NCBI RefSeq assembly: GCF_008367235.1
Contig: NZ_VTZS01000001.1
Coordinates: forward strand, 1,302,001-1,366,000
Direction of reading: 5' to 3'
Length of the DNA: 64,000 bases
DNA from: Pareuzebyella sediminis
GTDB taxonomy: Bacteria > Bacteroidota > Bacteroidia > Flavobacteriales > Flavobacteriaceae
Shown: in pieces, positions 8,970 through 17,430 of the stretch
Numbering within the stretch: the stretch's first letter is position 1
How the letters are laid out: each line of letters starts with the position of its first letter
Program-made: the position numbers and the translations under genes
Notes under the pieces: generated by a model
Seen by the model: only the letters and a program-made list of their open reading frames with translations
Database searches by the model: none
Told to the model about the DNA's origin: nothing

Positions 8970-9193
8970 GTTCTGGGATAACTAAATTCAACCCTTGTAC
9001 ACCTTATCCTCTATTTTCAATAATAGTATTAAGATTACATTCGTCAAAAATCAATTCCCCCACACAGATTTTTGTAATAGAGTATCATCTGTGAAACATT
9101 ATTTTAATATGCTATAAATTTCGAGAGAACGGTAATGCAAAGACGTTGAAAAGTTGAAAAAAATGTACGGATTTCGGAATTTTGAACATAATA

Positions 9194-10348
9194 CTAGGAA
9201 CCAAATCTTCTAAATTTTGCCGGAGTGGTGCCCTCTAATTTATTAAAAGAGCTGTAAAAGGTAGATTTGGAGTGAAACCCCGCTTCCATGCCAATACCTT
9301 CAATGGACAACTTTTTGGCTTTGTCACTTTGGAAGAGCTCTTTGGCGTATTCCACTCTAAAATTATTGATAAAGCTGTTAAAATTAAGATCCAAGGCTTT
9401 GTTTATGGCATAGGAAATTCTCTTTGGATGTATGTTGACGGCATCCGCCAAATCCATAATTGTAAGGTCCTGCTTTGTGAAACATTTAGATGCCTCAATA
9501 TATTCCTCAATGGCATTTATCATATTTTCAACCTCTTCATCCGAAACCAAATCCTGCTTTTTCTTTGAATTTTCATAAATATCGGATTCATCCGTACTCG
9601 ATGGCTTCACGGTATTGACTCTATTACTATCAGGTGCCAAGCCATCCATTTCTTCCTGTAAACTATTGATGTTCTTTTGCATCAACCCTTGGTAGGATAT
9701 CCAATAGATAAGAACAACGTTGGCTATTGCTACGAAGAGATATAGAGGTTCATTACCCCAAAAATGATATTCCAACAAGAACAAATGAAAAAGTATACTG
9801 CCACAAATAAACCAAATTACCCAGTCCAATTTCCTGTGAATCAACAAACTATACTGATTCTCCAACTCCCTTCGATGCATTCTAATCCAATTCAATATCA
9901 ACATACATATAAAAAACGTATAACCTAGTCCTGTTGAAAAATAGATTTTTTCCCAAATTGAATTGGCCAGTATCATTTTCGTATCTACTGGCATAAAGAA
10001 AATGACCAGCCCTATCAACACCTCCAATATTCCAGGTATCAAGGTCCAATAACTGGTCTTTCTATGTTCCAAAATGGAAACCTTTTGAATATAGATATAG
10101 AATAAGGGGTAGGCTAAAAAGTGAAATCCAAAAGGAAGTAGCTCTAATTGGGGATGAGTTTTTAGAATATTAAGGTCGCCCAATATATTAGTCACGGGTT
10201 CCAAGGAAAACAGTATAATGAAAAGTCCTAAATAATGCGTAGCTCTTTTTCTTTTGGTTCTAACAAATATCAACATAAAGCCCAACAGCAATCCTTGAAC
10301 AACTCCCAAGGATTCTATAAAACTTACAAAGTTATATGTGACGTCCAT
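9194..10348 (-). CDS. membrane-anchored AraC-family regulator
   Basis: A 384-residue protein with about seven N-terminal membrane helices (residues 8-225), a polar linker and a C-terminal AraC-type double helix-turn-helix (about 285-384). The DNA-binding part shows DLADAVNIHPKRISYAIN and later GFHSKSTFYSSFNKLEGTTP, the second HTH signature. This architecture is frequent in Flavobacteriia and implies that a membrane or envelope signal controls transcription directly. The target is unknown. It is transcribed divergently from HdeD copy 2, so either gene could be affected by regulator bound in the shared 373-nt spacer. Confidence 0.88.
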   Translation of the reverse strand: MDVTYNFVSFIESLGVVQGLLLGFMLIFVRTKRKRATHYLGLFIILFSLEPVTNILGDLNILKTHPQLELLPFGFHFLAYPLFYIYIQKVSILEHRKTSYWTLIPGILEVLIGLVIFFMPVDTKMILANSIWEKIYFSTGLGYTFFICMLILNWIRMHRRELENQYSLLIHRKLDWVIWFICGSILFHLFLLEYHFWGNEPLYLFVAIANVVLIYWISYQGLMQKNINSLQEEMDGLAPDSNRVNTVKPSSTDESDIYENSKKKQDLVSDEEVENMINAIEEYIEASKCFTKQDLTIMDLADAVNIHPKRISYAINKALDLNFNSFINNFRVEYAKELFQSDKAKKLSIEGIGMEAGFHSKSTFYSSFNKLEGTTPAKFRRFGS

Positions 10349-10638
10349 CCGCGATAAAAAACAAACCGGTAACTTGGATTTTGAAATTAAAAATATGAAT
10401 GTCCGAAAATAATATAAAAAACATCATTAATAATTAATATGTCTAAGTACTACCGCAATCATTAAAAACCAAATATATGTTTTGTCTTCTTAGGGACAAA
10501 AATCTTCCAATTTCAATTAAGTTTGAACTACTTCCAACCCCTACTTTAAAAACTCGTAATTCTCTTTAAGGGCTTTAGTTACTTTTCCTTAAACCCTACC
10601 ATAGATTAATCTCTGTGGAATAGACAATTTGCCCTTAC
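10349..10638. other. divergent intergenic spacer, AraC-type gene / HdeD copy 2
   Basis: AT-rich non-coding stretch upstream of the two divergent genes. I see no ORF with a convincing start and no clear TAnnTTTG box for the AraC-type gene. The operator and promoter of the rightward gene start at 10639. Confidence 0.5.
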
Positions 10639-10683
10639 TGCTACTTTGGTAGCAAAAGTTCTTTACTACCCTATATAATTTAG
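10639..10683 (+). promoter_or_regulatory. Crp/Fnr-type operator plus -7 box for HdeD copy 2
   Basis: A perfect 6+6 dyad TGCTACTTTGGTAGCA (10639-10654) is followed after exactly 21 nt by TAATTTAG (10676-10683), seven of eight matches to TAnnTTTG. The ATG of the HdeD gene is 38 nt after the box. The central four bases are in the opposite orientation (TTTG) to the other copies (mostly CAAA). Confidence 0.85.
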
Positions 10684-10721
10684 CTCTAAGAAATAATCAA
10701 ACAATCCTTAAACTTTTTAAA

Positions 10722-11294
10722 ATGACATCAGAAATATCATCAACAAAAAAATTTCCAGGTCTAAACACCAAATATTGGTGGGTAGAAATTTTATTGGGAA
10801 TAGGATTTATAGCCCTATCCATTTGGTTTTATGCCACTCCCGTTGCAACATATATCTCTTTAGCGGTATTTTTTAGCTACGTGATGTTCGTTACAGGAAT
10901 TTTTGAAATTACTAATGCTATTGGCTTAATTAAGACCTCTAAGCAATGGATTATATTTCTTTTTGGAGGTATTATAGATTTGGTATTAGGTTATTTTCTC
11001 ATTGCAAATGAAAATCTTACCATGGAGGTACTGCCTATTCTTCTTGGTATATGGTTCGTAATTAGGTCATTCGCTTTTTTTCTAACCTATAGCAAACTTA
11101 AAAGCAGTTCCATAAAAAATTCAGGTTGGTTCATGGCAGCCGCAGTTTTAACCTTACTCTTAGGTTTAGCGGTGTTGGCAAAACCAATACTGGGTCAATT
11201 AACTTTGGTTTATACCATAAGTTTTGCCTTTTTCTTTATGGGATTGTTTCGATTCACATTGGGAATCAAAATGTTTAAGGCACACAAAGAATAG
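10722..11294 (+). CDS. HdeD/DUF308-like membrane protein, copy 2
   Basis: A 190-residue protein with about six membrane helices, paralogous over its full length to the protein at 4859-5419 (for example KYWWVEILLG near residue 17 and FFMGLFRFTLG near the C-terminus). HdeD-type proteins are small inner-membrane proteins linked to acid or envelope stress; substrate and mechanism are unknown. The gene has the island promoter directly upstream. A small helical protein follows after 36 nt, then a strong terminator, making a two-gene unit. Confidence 0.85.
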   Translation: MTSEISSTKKFPGLNTKYWWVEILLGIGFIALSIWFYATPVATYISLAVFFSYVMFVTGIFEITNAIGLIKTSKQWIIFLFGGIIDLVLGYFLIANENLTMEVLPILLGIWFVIRSFAFFLTYSKLKSSSIKNSGWFMAAAVLTLLLGLAVLAKPILGQLTLVYTISFAFFFMGLFRFTLGIKMFKAHKE

Positions 11295-11330
11295 TTTAAA
11301 CAATTAAATATTAATTAAAAATTTAAAATT

Positions 11331-11519
11331 ATGATGGAACATGATATTACTCATAGAGATCAATTAGCTCGCTTGCACGATCGCCACAAAAGGCTTTCCT
11401 TAATGGTTTATGACCATTTAAACGCAAATGAAGAAGAAAAGATGATCAAGGCCCATGAGGAAATGAAGGAAACAGCTAGGGAGTTAGAGCTATTACAGGA
11501 GAAATTACATGGAAGATAG
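11331..11519 (+). CDS. small charged helical protein
   Basis: A 62-residue, highly charged protein that reads as one long helix or helical hairpin (HDRHKRLSLMV, then EEEKMIKAHEEMKETARELE). It has no signal peptide, membrane helix or cysteine. I do not recognise the family. It follows HdeD copy 2 by 36 nt and is closed by a terminator 22 nt after its stop, so it should be co-induced with the membrane protein. Two methionines start the frame; either could be used. Confidence 0.7.
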   Translation: MMEHDITHRDQLARLHDRHKRLSLMVYDHLNANEEEKMIKAHEEMKETARELELLQEKLHGR

Positions 11520-11540
11520 CAGTATCATTTTTTAGAAAAG

Positions 11541-11577
11541 AAAAGCCGTTCAAAACATATACTTGAACGGCTTTTTT
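11541..11577 (+). terminator. rho-independent terminator of the HdeD copy 2 unit
   Basis: A 13-bp perfect stem, AAAAGCCGTTCAA (11541-11553) with TTGAACGGCTTTT (11563-11575), has a 9-nt loop and runs into a T tract (11572-11577). Confidence 0.93.
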
Positions 11578-12156
11578 ATATAATCATCTTCCTTTATCTC
11601 CATAACTGGCCATATAAAAGGTAATTCCGTAGATGTAGTATTTATACGGTTTTCCTTACTGAAAATCAATACTGCATTGGGCAATGATTCTTGCCCTGAT
11701 TTCAGGGATTTAAAATCCGTCCATATACATAGGCAAAATTGGTAAAGACTTCTATTTTAACCATGTATTTCATAAAAAGGAATAACAAATTAAAAGGTCA
11801 CCGTACAGCTTATAAAGAATAATAAACATAATCGCAGTAGTTTACGAAGCATACTACGAATACTTCGGATATTTTATAAAAGGTATTTTTACGCATAGTA
11901 GAACGGGCCTTTTATAAGGCTATTAAAATACTTCGCCACTCCAGAACAAATAGAAATTGGCTTTCAATTTTTTTAAAGTAAAACAGGGCTGACCAAAAGT
12001 CCAATAATTCTTTCATTTTTTCAGTATGTCGTCGCCGAATATAGGGGAATAGTACAGGTCATAAAGTACCGCTAAAGTATGGCCGAAACTCCTAACAAAA
12101 CAAAGACCAAAACACTTTAAAGAATCCAAAAAAATAAGGTAAAAATGAATAGGTTC
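11578..12156. other. gene-free stretch
   Basis: About 580 nt with no supportable ORF on either strand. It is AT-rich and holds a 14-nt palindrome, GCCTTTTATAAGGC, near 11910, of unknown meaning. Short repeats of the type TACGAAGCATACTACGAA lie near 11843-11870. No RNA gene is recognised. The next promoter starts at 12157. Confidence 0.5.
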
Positions 12157-12201
12157 TGCTACAAAAGTAGCAACAGAGGTTGTAAACCGAACTTACATTT
12201 G
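12157..12201 (+). promoter_or_regulatory. Crp/Fnr-type operator plus -7 box for PepSY-like gene
   Basis: The perfect dyad TGCTACAAAAGTAGCA (12157-12172) is followed after exactly 21 nt by the box TACATTTG (12194-12201). The gene starts at 12259. The flank ATAGGTTC just before the dyad is also present before the copy at 13752. Confidence 0.9.
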
Positions 12202-12258
12202 TTATAGATTAATTTCTAAAAAAATAAATGGTTAAACAATAAATAAAAACTAAAAACC

Positions 12259-12804
12259 ATGAAAAAAGTAGTATTAAGTTTAGTTGTTTTAGGGCTAAGT
12301 GCCCAGGCGTTCGCACAGGATGTTCTCTATTCCGCAAAAATCAAAGAGGAAGATGTTCCTGAAGTTATTATTGAAGCAGTAGAGCGGGATTATCCGGATT
12401 TCACCATAGAGGAATATGCAGCAATACCCATTGAATACGTTGAAAGCGACGTATATGTCAATAGAAGTATTGACTCAGTCGATGATTATGACACTTTTGA
12501 TATCACTCTTGAAGGAAAGGGAAAAGAGTTTACAGCTACCTATAATAAGTATGGAGATTTAATTAGCACATCTGAACACCTCAAAAACATAGCTCCTCCA
12601 GCTGCTGTTAGAAACGCGGTGGCCAAATCCTATCCAGGATGGACAATAGAAAAAGACGTTTACAATATGAAAAGTTATGGAAATGGGAAAGCACGTGAGC
12701 GTTATAGAATGGAATTGACCAAAGGCAACGAAAAAATGCACGTCTACACAAATGCCAATGGGAAAATCCTTAATAGGCCCAAAATGAAAAAAATGGGCAA
12801 ATAA
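12259..12804 (+). CDS. secreted PepSY-like protein
   Basis: A 181-residue protein with a clear signal peptide ending AQAFAQ (cleavage near residue 19-20). The mature part has two similar modules that begin with a V-P-x-V/A helix followed by a YP-type turn (EAVERDYPDF and NAVAKSYPGW). This is the pattern of PepSY-like (DUF2874) periplasmic domains. The function of such proteins is unknown; they bind neither metal nor cofactor by obvious motif. It is controlled by the island promoter 58 nt upstream. A lipoprotein gene follows after a hairpin. Related proteins are at 17504 and 56094. Confidence 0.75.
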   Translation: MKKVVLSLVVLGLSAQAFAQDVLYSAKIKEEDVPEVIIEAVERDYPDFTIEEYAAIPIEYVESDVYVNRSIDSVDDYDTFDITLEGKGKEFTATYNKYGDLISTSEHLKNIAPPAAVRNAVAKSYPGWTIEKDVYNMKSYGNGKARERYRMELTKGNEKMHVYTNANGKILNRPKMKKMGK

Positions 12805-12814
12805 AAATATCACA

Positions 12815-12864
12815 TATACCTGGTTAAAAATCTGTTTCCAAATTCAGGTTGCCAGGTATATTTT
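12815..12864 (+). terminator. intercistronic hairpin, possible partial terminator
   Basis: TATACCTGG (12815-12823) can pair with CCAGGTATA (12852-12860) around a 28-nt loop, followed by TTTT. The long loop makes it a weak terminator or a processing/stability element between the PepSY-like gene and the lipoprotein gene. Confidence 0.5.
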
Positions 12865-12888
12865 AATAAAAGCGTAAAATTTAGAAAG

Positions 12889-13548
12889 ATGAAAACCAAA
12901 GGAGTTTTAGCGTTCATAATGATTACTTCCCTCTTTCTCGGTTGTAAAGAAACCCCAAAGGAAGTGGACAATGTAATAGAAGATTATACGGTCACAAAGC
13001 TGCCCAATGAGTCTGATGGACATTTTGCCGCCGCATTGGTAAGTCTAAAACAGGACAATAAAAAAGAGGCTGCACAACATCTACAAAAAGGTATTGAAGA
13101 ACTCAATAAAGAAGGAGCCGACGTTTCAGGGCTATACAAAGTAAACTTGGAAAAGGCCATGAGCGGCCTTTCCAAATTGGAGAATGACTTAAAAACCGGC
13201 AAAGAAGTTTCTGTAGAATCGCTTCGTGAAATGATGGCAAATGCAGAAATAAACATTGCACATGATTATCTCTCAACAGATGACGTGTATGTCTTGGAAG
13301 AGCCTACGACAACGTCGTCACAACATACACGAAGGGCCTTTGAGCATTCACTCAACAATTTGAAAAAAGAAGAAGGAAAATTTAATAAAGAAGTACAAAA
13401 AGAAGGTGAGTCGTTGTTAGACGAAGGGCGGAAACTGGAAAAGGAATATCAAGATTGGGAAAAACGCGCAGCTGCCCATACTAAAAAACTAAATGAACAC
13501 TTTAAGGAGTATTACCCAGAATATTATGTAGGGGTATACGCATTTTAG
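12889..13548 (+). CDS. helical lipoprotein of unknown function
   Basis: A 219-residue protein with a lipoprotein signal ending in the lipobox LFLGC (Cys near residue 19), so it is probably anchored in the outer or inner membrane. The mature part is almost wholly alpha-helical and rich in Lys and Glu. Two repeated amphipathic segments around residues 45-110 and 140-205 suggest a four-helix or coiled-coil arrangement. I do not recognise the family. It lies 84 nt after the PepSY-like gene, with a hairpin between, and before a strong terminator, so it is probably read from the promoter at 12157. Confidence 0.75.
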   Translation: MKTKGVLAFIMITSLFLGCKETPKEVDNVIEDYTVTKLPNESDGHFAAALVSLKQDNKKEAAQHLQKGIEELNKEGADVSGLYKVNLEKAMSGLSKLENDLKTGKEVSVESLREMMANAEINIAHDYLSTDDVYVLEEPTTTSSQHTRRAFEHSLNNLKKEEGKFNKEVQKEGESLLDEGRKLEKEYQDWEKRAAAHTKKLNEHFKEYYPEYYVGVYAF

Positions 13549-13564
13549 TGGTATGATTGGTTGA

Positions 13565-13598
13565 AGAGGGATGGCCCGTTTAGGGCCTTCCTTTTTTA
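13565..13598 (+). terminator. rho-independent terminator
   Basis: A hairpin with an 11-position stem, one mismatch and wobble pairs (core GGCCC at 13573-13577 with GGGCC at 13583-13587, loop GTTTA) runs into CCTTTTTT. It closes the unit 12259-13548. Confidence 0.88.
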
Positions 13599-13751
13599 TT
13601 GTCAAAATATTGCCCTGTACTAAAAAAGCTTAGCCTATTTCTACCCAAATTTATTTTTCTTAGTAAAGAATCTCATTGATTTCCTATCCATTCTAGGATA
13701 ACAAATCCTATGTTCTGTTTATCCATTAAAATCATACAAAATTATAGGTTC

Positions 13752-13796
13752 TGCTACCAAAGTAGCAACACGGCTTTTTTAAAAAAGATACATTTG
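13752..13796 (+). promoter_or_regulatory. Crp/Fnr-type operator plus -7 box for ArsC-like gene
   Basis: The perfect dyad TGCTACCAAAGTAGCA (13752-13767) is followed after exactly 21 nt by TACATTTG (13789-13796). The ATG at 13824 lies 27 nt after the box. Since the promoter sits inside the upstream extension of the reading frame, it also argues for the 13824 start over the one at 13710. Confidence 0.9.
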
Positions 13797-13823
13797 ATCT
13801 ACAAATTTGTAAAATTAAATGCC

Positions 13824-14189
13824 ATGCCAGAAATCGCCACTTCAGAATGGGAAATTGTTCTTTTCTATAATCCCAATCATCCGGGTTCTCAGAAGACCTT
13901 AGCTTATGCCAAGGGGGAAGGCCTTCCCTTACGGGATGTAGATATCATCAAAAATCAATTTACCGGGACACAATTGGAAGAACTTGCGGGACGTTTGGGC
14001 TTACCTATAGATGGTTTAGTAAACAAAGAACATCCTCATTATGATAAACATTATGCAAATGCGAATTTTGACGACGAAGGTTGGATAAAAATTATGAGAA
14101 AGAACCCAGCACTTATAAAAGAACCTATTGCTATACGTGGGCACAAAGCTATTATTGTCAATACCCCGAGTGACCTCTCAAGACTGTAG
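13824..14189 (+). CDS. ArsC/Spx-like thioredoxin-fold protein without cysteine
   Basis: A 121-residue protein that resembles the arsenate reductase (ArsC/Spx-like) family over its whole length: an N-terminal beta-strand IVLFYNPNHPGSQKTLAYA, a helix TGTQLEELAGRLGL, and a C-terminal ALIKEPIAIRGHKAIIV strand pair. ArsC enzymes carry a catalytic Cys in a CxxxxR-type loop after the first strand; here the loop reads NPNHPGSQ and the whole protein has no cysteine, so it cannot reduce arsenate by the known mechanism. It may be a binding or adaptor protein, as Spx is. I start it at 13824 because the frame upstream of it contains the operator and promoter. Confidence 0.75.
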   Translation: MPEIATSEWEIVLFYNPNHPGSQKTLAYAKGEGLPLRDVDIIKNQFTGTQLEELAGRLGLPIDGLVNKEHPHYDKHYANANFDDEGWIKIMRKNPALIKEPIAIRGHKAIIVNTPSDLSRL

Positions 14190-14240
14190 TTTTTTATGCT
14201 CCAGATCCAATTCCTCCCACTTAAATAATTTATTTTAATG

Positions 14241-14285
14241 TGCTACCAAAGTAGTATTCGCTATATGGACTATTCAATACATATA
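14241..14285 (+). promoter_or_regulatory. Crp/Fnr-type operator plus weak -7 box for GMC/MFS unit
   Basis: TGCTACCAAAGTAGTA (14241-14256, one mismatch) is followed after exactly 21 nt by TACATATA (14278-14285, six of eight matches to TACATTTG). The next gene starts at 14476, so the transcript would have an untranslated leader of about 185 nt. No ORF or strong hairpin was seen in that leader. Confidence 0.7.
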
Positions 14286-14475
14286 TCTCGATAAGAAAAA
14301 ACCATGGAAAACAAACCTTTTCTAGGAATAGAATAGGTCGGCTAAAGACCAATTCATTATAAGGATTTTCAATGAAGCAGAGAGCATACTTGTCCACAGA
14401 GCATTTTTATCTAAAAAGAACTGGCAGATATTCCGTAGTCTCTGCTACAAAATACTAAAAACAAATAGTTGAATT

Positions 14476-16011
14476 ATGAATGAGCAGTATGATATTATCA
14501 TTGTTGGGTCAGGTGCAGGAGGAGCTACACTGGCACTCAAATTGGCAGATTCCGGTAAAAAAATCTTGGTAATCGAAAGAGGGGGGTATATTCCTGTAGA
14601 AAAGGAGAATTGGGATAGTGAGGAGGTGTTTGTAAAGAATAGATACACTACTAACGAAAATTGGTTGGATAAAAAAGAAAAGCCCTTTCAGCCTGGTCAA
14701 CATTATAACGTAGGTGGAAATACAAAGCTCTATGGCGCCGCTCTTTTTAGAATGCGGGAGAATGATTTTAACGAGGTAAGGCACCATGGTGGCATCTCCC
14801 CCAAATGGCCTATTTCCTACACCGATTTGAAACCTTATTATTTGGAAGCTGAACAATTGTATTCGGTTCACGGGAAAAGAGGGGTGGATCCTACTGAACC
14901 ATTTGAAGAAAATCCTTTTCCATTTGGCCCACTACCGCACGAACCGCGCATTCAAGAAGTGATTACCGACTTAAAAGAATTCGGACTTCATCCTTTTCCT
15001 TTACCTATTGGAGTTAATCCTACAAACGCTAAAAAAGCTAATGCCCCTTTCGTATTGGATCGATTTGATGGCTATCCGGACCCAACGGAACACAAGGCCG
15101 ATGCCCATGTCAATGCATTACGCAAGGCACTGGAATATGAAAATGTAACCTTGATGACCCAGACCAAGGTAACCAAATTGCTTACCAATGCATCTGGCTC
15201 AGAAATTAAAGAGGTACATGCGGAATGCGAGGGGAGAATTCTGAAGCTACAGGCCGATTTGATTGTCCTTTCCTGTGGTGCCATTAATTCTGCCGCGCTT
15301 TTGCTTAAAAGTGCCAATTCTCAATTTCCCAATGGCCTGTCAAATTCTTCCGATGTTGTAGGTAGGCATTATATGTTCCATAACAACTCTGCCATGTTGG
15401 CCATCTCCAAAGAGGAAAATCAGACCAAATTCGGAAAGACCTTCGGAATCAATGATTATTATTATGGGAGCGATGATTTTGAATTTCCTTTGGGCCATAT
15501 CCAAATGCTGGGTAAATCCGATAAAATACAGATCAGTGGCGATAGTCCAATTCCCGCTCCTGGATTTACTTTTGAGCTCTTGGCGAAACATTCGGTTGAT
15601 TTTTGGATGGCGTCCGAAGACTTGCCCGATCCCAACAACCGTATTTCAATCGTTAAACAACAGATTAAAATAGAGTATACCCCCAATAATTTAGAGGGGC
15701 ATAAAAGATTAAAGGAAAAACTGAAATTCGCTTTAGAACATTCCGGAAAATTTTCACATTACTTTCCAAAGAGCATTTACTTTTCAAAAGACATGCCTTT
15801 GGCGGCGGTTGCCCATCAAAATGGGACGGTACGCTTTGGAAACGATCCTAAGACCTCCGCTTTGGACATCCATTGTCGGTCGCACGACATCAAAAACCTA
15901 TTTGTTGTAGATGGAAGCTTTTTCGTTTCCAGCTCAGCGGTCAACCCGGCCCTCACCATCATGGCTATGGCCTTACGCGTTGGGGATTATATAAAAAACC
16001 AGGTTTTATGA
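14476..16011 (+). CDS. GMC-family oxidoreductase
   Basis: A 511-residue flavoprotein of the glucose-methanol-choline oxidoreductase family. The FAD-binding motif GSGAGG is at about residues 11-16, and a second FAD-contact segment (YNVGGNTKLYGAA) follows near residue 75. The C-terminal block has the family signature VDGSFFVSSSAVNPALTIMA, with the catalytic-region Asn; the catalytic His is probably in AVAHQNGT about 60 residues earlier. GMC enzymes oxidise alcohols or sugars; this substrate is not predictable. There is no Tat or Sec signal. An MFS transporter gene follows, suggesting uptake or export of the substrate or product. Confidence 0.88.
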   Translation: MNEQYDIIIVGSGAGGATLALKLADSGKKILVIERGGYIPVEKENWDSEEVFVKNRYTTNENWLDKKEKPFQPGQHYNVGGNTKLYGAALFRMRENDFNEVRHHGGISPKWPISYTDLKPYYLEAEQLYSVHGKRGVDPTEPFEENPFPFGPLPHEPRIQEVITDLKEFGLHPFPLPIGVNPTNAKKANAPFVLDRFDGYPDPTEHKADAHVNALRKALEYENVTLMTQTKVTKLLTNASGSEIKEVHAECEGRILKLQADLIVLSCGAINSAALLLKSANSQFPNGLSNSSDVVGRHYMFHNNSAMLAISKEENQTKFGKTFGINDYYYGSDDFEFPLGHIQMLGKSDKIQISGDSPIPAPGFTFELLAKHSVDFWMASEDLPDPNNRISIVKQQIKIEYTPNNLEGHKRLKEKLKFALEHSGKFSHYFPKSIYFSKDMPLAAVAHQNGTVRFGNDPKTSALDIHCRSHDIKNLFVVDGSFFVSSSAVNPALTIMAMALRVGDYIKNQVL

Positions 16012-16128
16012 TAAGGTTTGGGATTTTACCAACTACATTTTTGATATACCCACCCAAACTCTTCCAAACTGAGACAGGTATTGTCATTAATAGCTATTAT
16101 GCATTTTAATGGTCATCAATTGTCACAA

Positions 16129-17301
16129 ATGAAGTACGCTAAAATAACTATGGTCTACCTAGGAGGTTTGCTCACTGGGTTGGCGCTGATTTTATATCCT
16201 TCCGTGGGTCCTATTTTAACGGATACAGGTTCCGAGGGATTCGGTTTCAGCAGCGGTCAGTTTGGCAACCTTTTTATTCCTCAGACCGTATTTGCCATAA
16301 TTTCTGCCTTAAGCTCACCCTTTTTGGCTAAAGTATTCGGTATCAAAAAAATTTTGCTCTTTGGCGCAAATGCACTTTTAGTATCAATGCTCCTATTATA
16401 TTTTAGTCATTTTCTAATTTTACAAAAGACAGAGGCTTGGATGCTTTTGCTGGTAGGGACAACTTTTTTAGGTACGGGTTTCGGAATGGTAATAACGGGA
16501 CTGAATCCAATTGCTTTTGCCCTGTTTCCTACTAACAAAGTGGCCTCCGTGGCCGCTCTTCATTTTTTTCTTGGTTTAGGAACTGCCGGTGCTCCTTTAC
16601 TTTTGGGATTGGTTCAAAAGGGTGGTTCGTGGTTTAATCTTCCATTGGTGGTTGCCGGAGCACTTTTATTATTTGTTGTACTGGTAATGTTTCTGAGTTT
16701 TGAAAAGAATAAAGCTTTACTTTCTCCCAAAGGCTTGAAAGTTCCATTGGGATTGTGGGTCTTTGTGGCCATTGTAACTTTATATGGTGTTTGCGAAGGT
16801 ACGTTTGGAAGCTTCGGCTCCGTTTTTTTAAAGTCACAAGGTTTAAACGTAGCACAGGCATCTTTAGGCCTTGCCTTGTTCTGGGCCGGTCTTGCCTTTG
16901 GCCGTATACTTTTCAGTTTGGTGTCCTTAAAGCTAAATCTCAATTGGTTTTATATGGTTTCTTTAATTGTGGTGGGGATACTTCTCTATTTAATACCATC
17001 CATAAAAGGTGCCGGATTGAACATCGCCACAATGGCCCTAAGTGGTTTCTTCATGTCATCCATCTTTCCTAGGTCCGTTAGTTGGGCGACAGAAACCTTT
17101 AAGGATAATGCTGTGATGGCATCTGGACTAATGGTAGCATCATTGCAATTTGGTACTGGAATAAGTACCAATTTTCTAGGAATTGTCAGCAAGACCCAAT
17201 CGTTTGCTCTTCTGTTCAAGATAATAGCAGGAGTAGCCATTATAGCTTTTGTACTGATTATTTTTGCAAGTAAAAAATTTCCGCAAGACAACACTACTTA
17301 A
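16129..17301 (+). CDS. MFS transporter
   Basis: A 390-residue protein with about twelve membrane helices in two halves joined by a loop near residue 190. Between helices 2 and 3 is an MFS-like loop (AKVFGIKKILLFG), and the second half has the matching ALFWAGLAFGRILF. It resembles sugar or fucose-type transporters (FGHF-like), but the substrate is unproven. The start at 16129 puts seven residues before the first helix; upstream starts at 16099 (ATG) or 16081 (TTG) are possible but add a polar stretch. It lies 117 nt after the GMC gene and is probably co-transcribed. Confidence 0.85.
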   Translation: MKYAKITMVYLGGLLTGLALILYPSVGPILTDTGSEGFGFSSGQFGNLFIPQTVFAIISALSSPFLAKVFGIKKILLFGANALLVSMLLLYFSHFLILQKTEAWMLLLVGTTFLGTGFGMVITGLNPIAFALFPTNKVASVAALHFFLGLGTAGAPLLLGLVQKGGSWFNLPLVVAGALLLFVVLVMFLSFEKNKALLSPKGLKVPLGLWVFVAIVTLYGVCEGTFGSFGSVFLKSQGLNVAQASLGLALFWAGLAFGRILFSLVSLKLNLNWFYMVSLIVVGILLYLIPSIKGAGLNIATMALSGFFMSSIFPRSVSWATETFKDNAVMASGLMVASLQFGTGISTNFLGIVSKTQSFALLFKIIAGVAIIAFVLIIFASKKFPQDNTT

Positions 17302-17430
17302 CTTTTTAATATAAAAAATAATGATCACTGGTGTGCTATTAAAAATGCCAGATTCATTATTCCCAATAGTTGAACTTTTAAAACTTAGGGGACGAGCGAA
17401 CTTACTTTTCGAAATGAAATTTTAATTCAA

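Noticed and set aside
14443-14458. Degenerate seventh dyad TGCTACAAAATACTAA just before the GMC start codon
   Set aside because: Only the left half matches, and no TAnnTTTG-type box lies 21 nt downstream, where the coding sequence has already begun. It may be chance or a relic.
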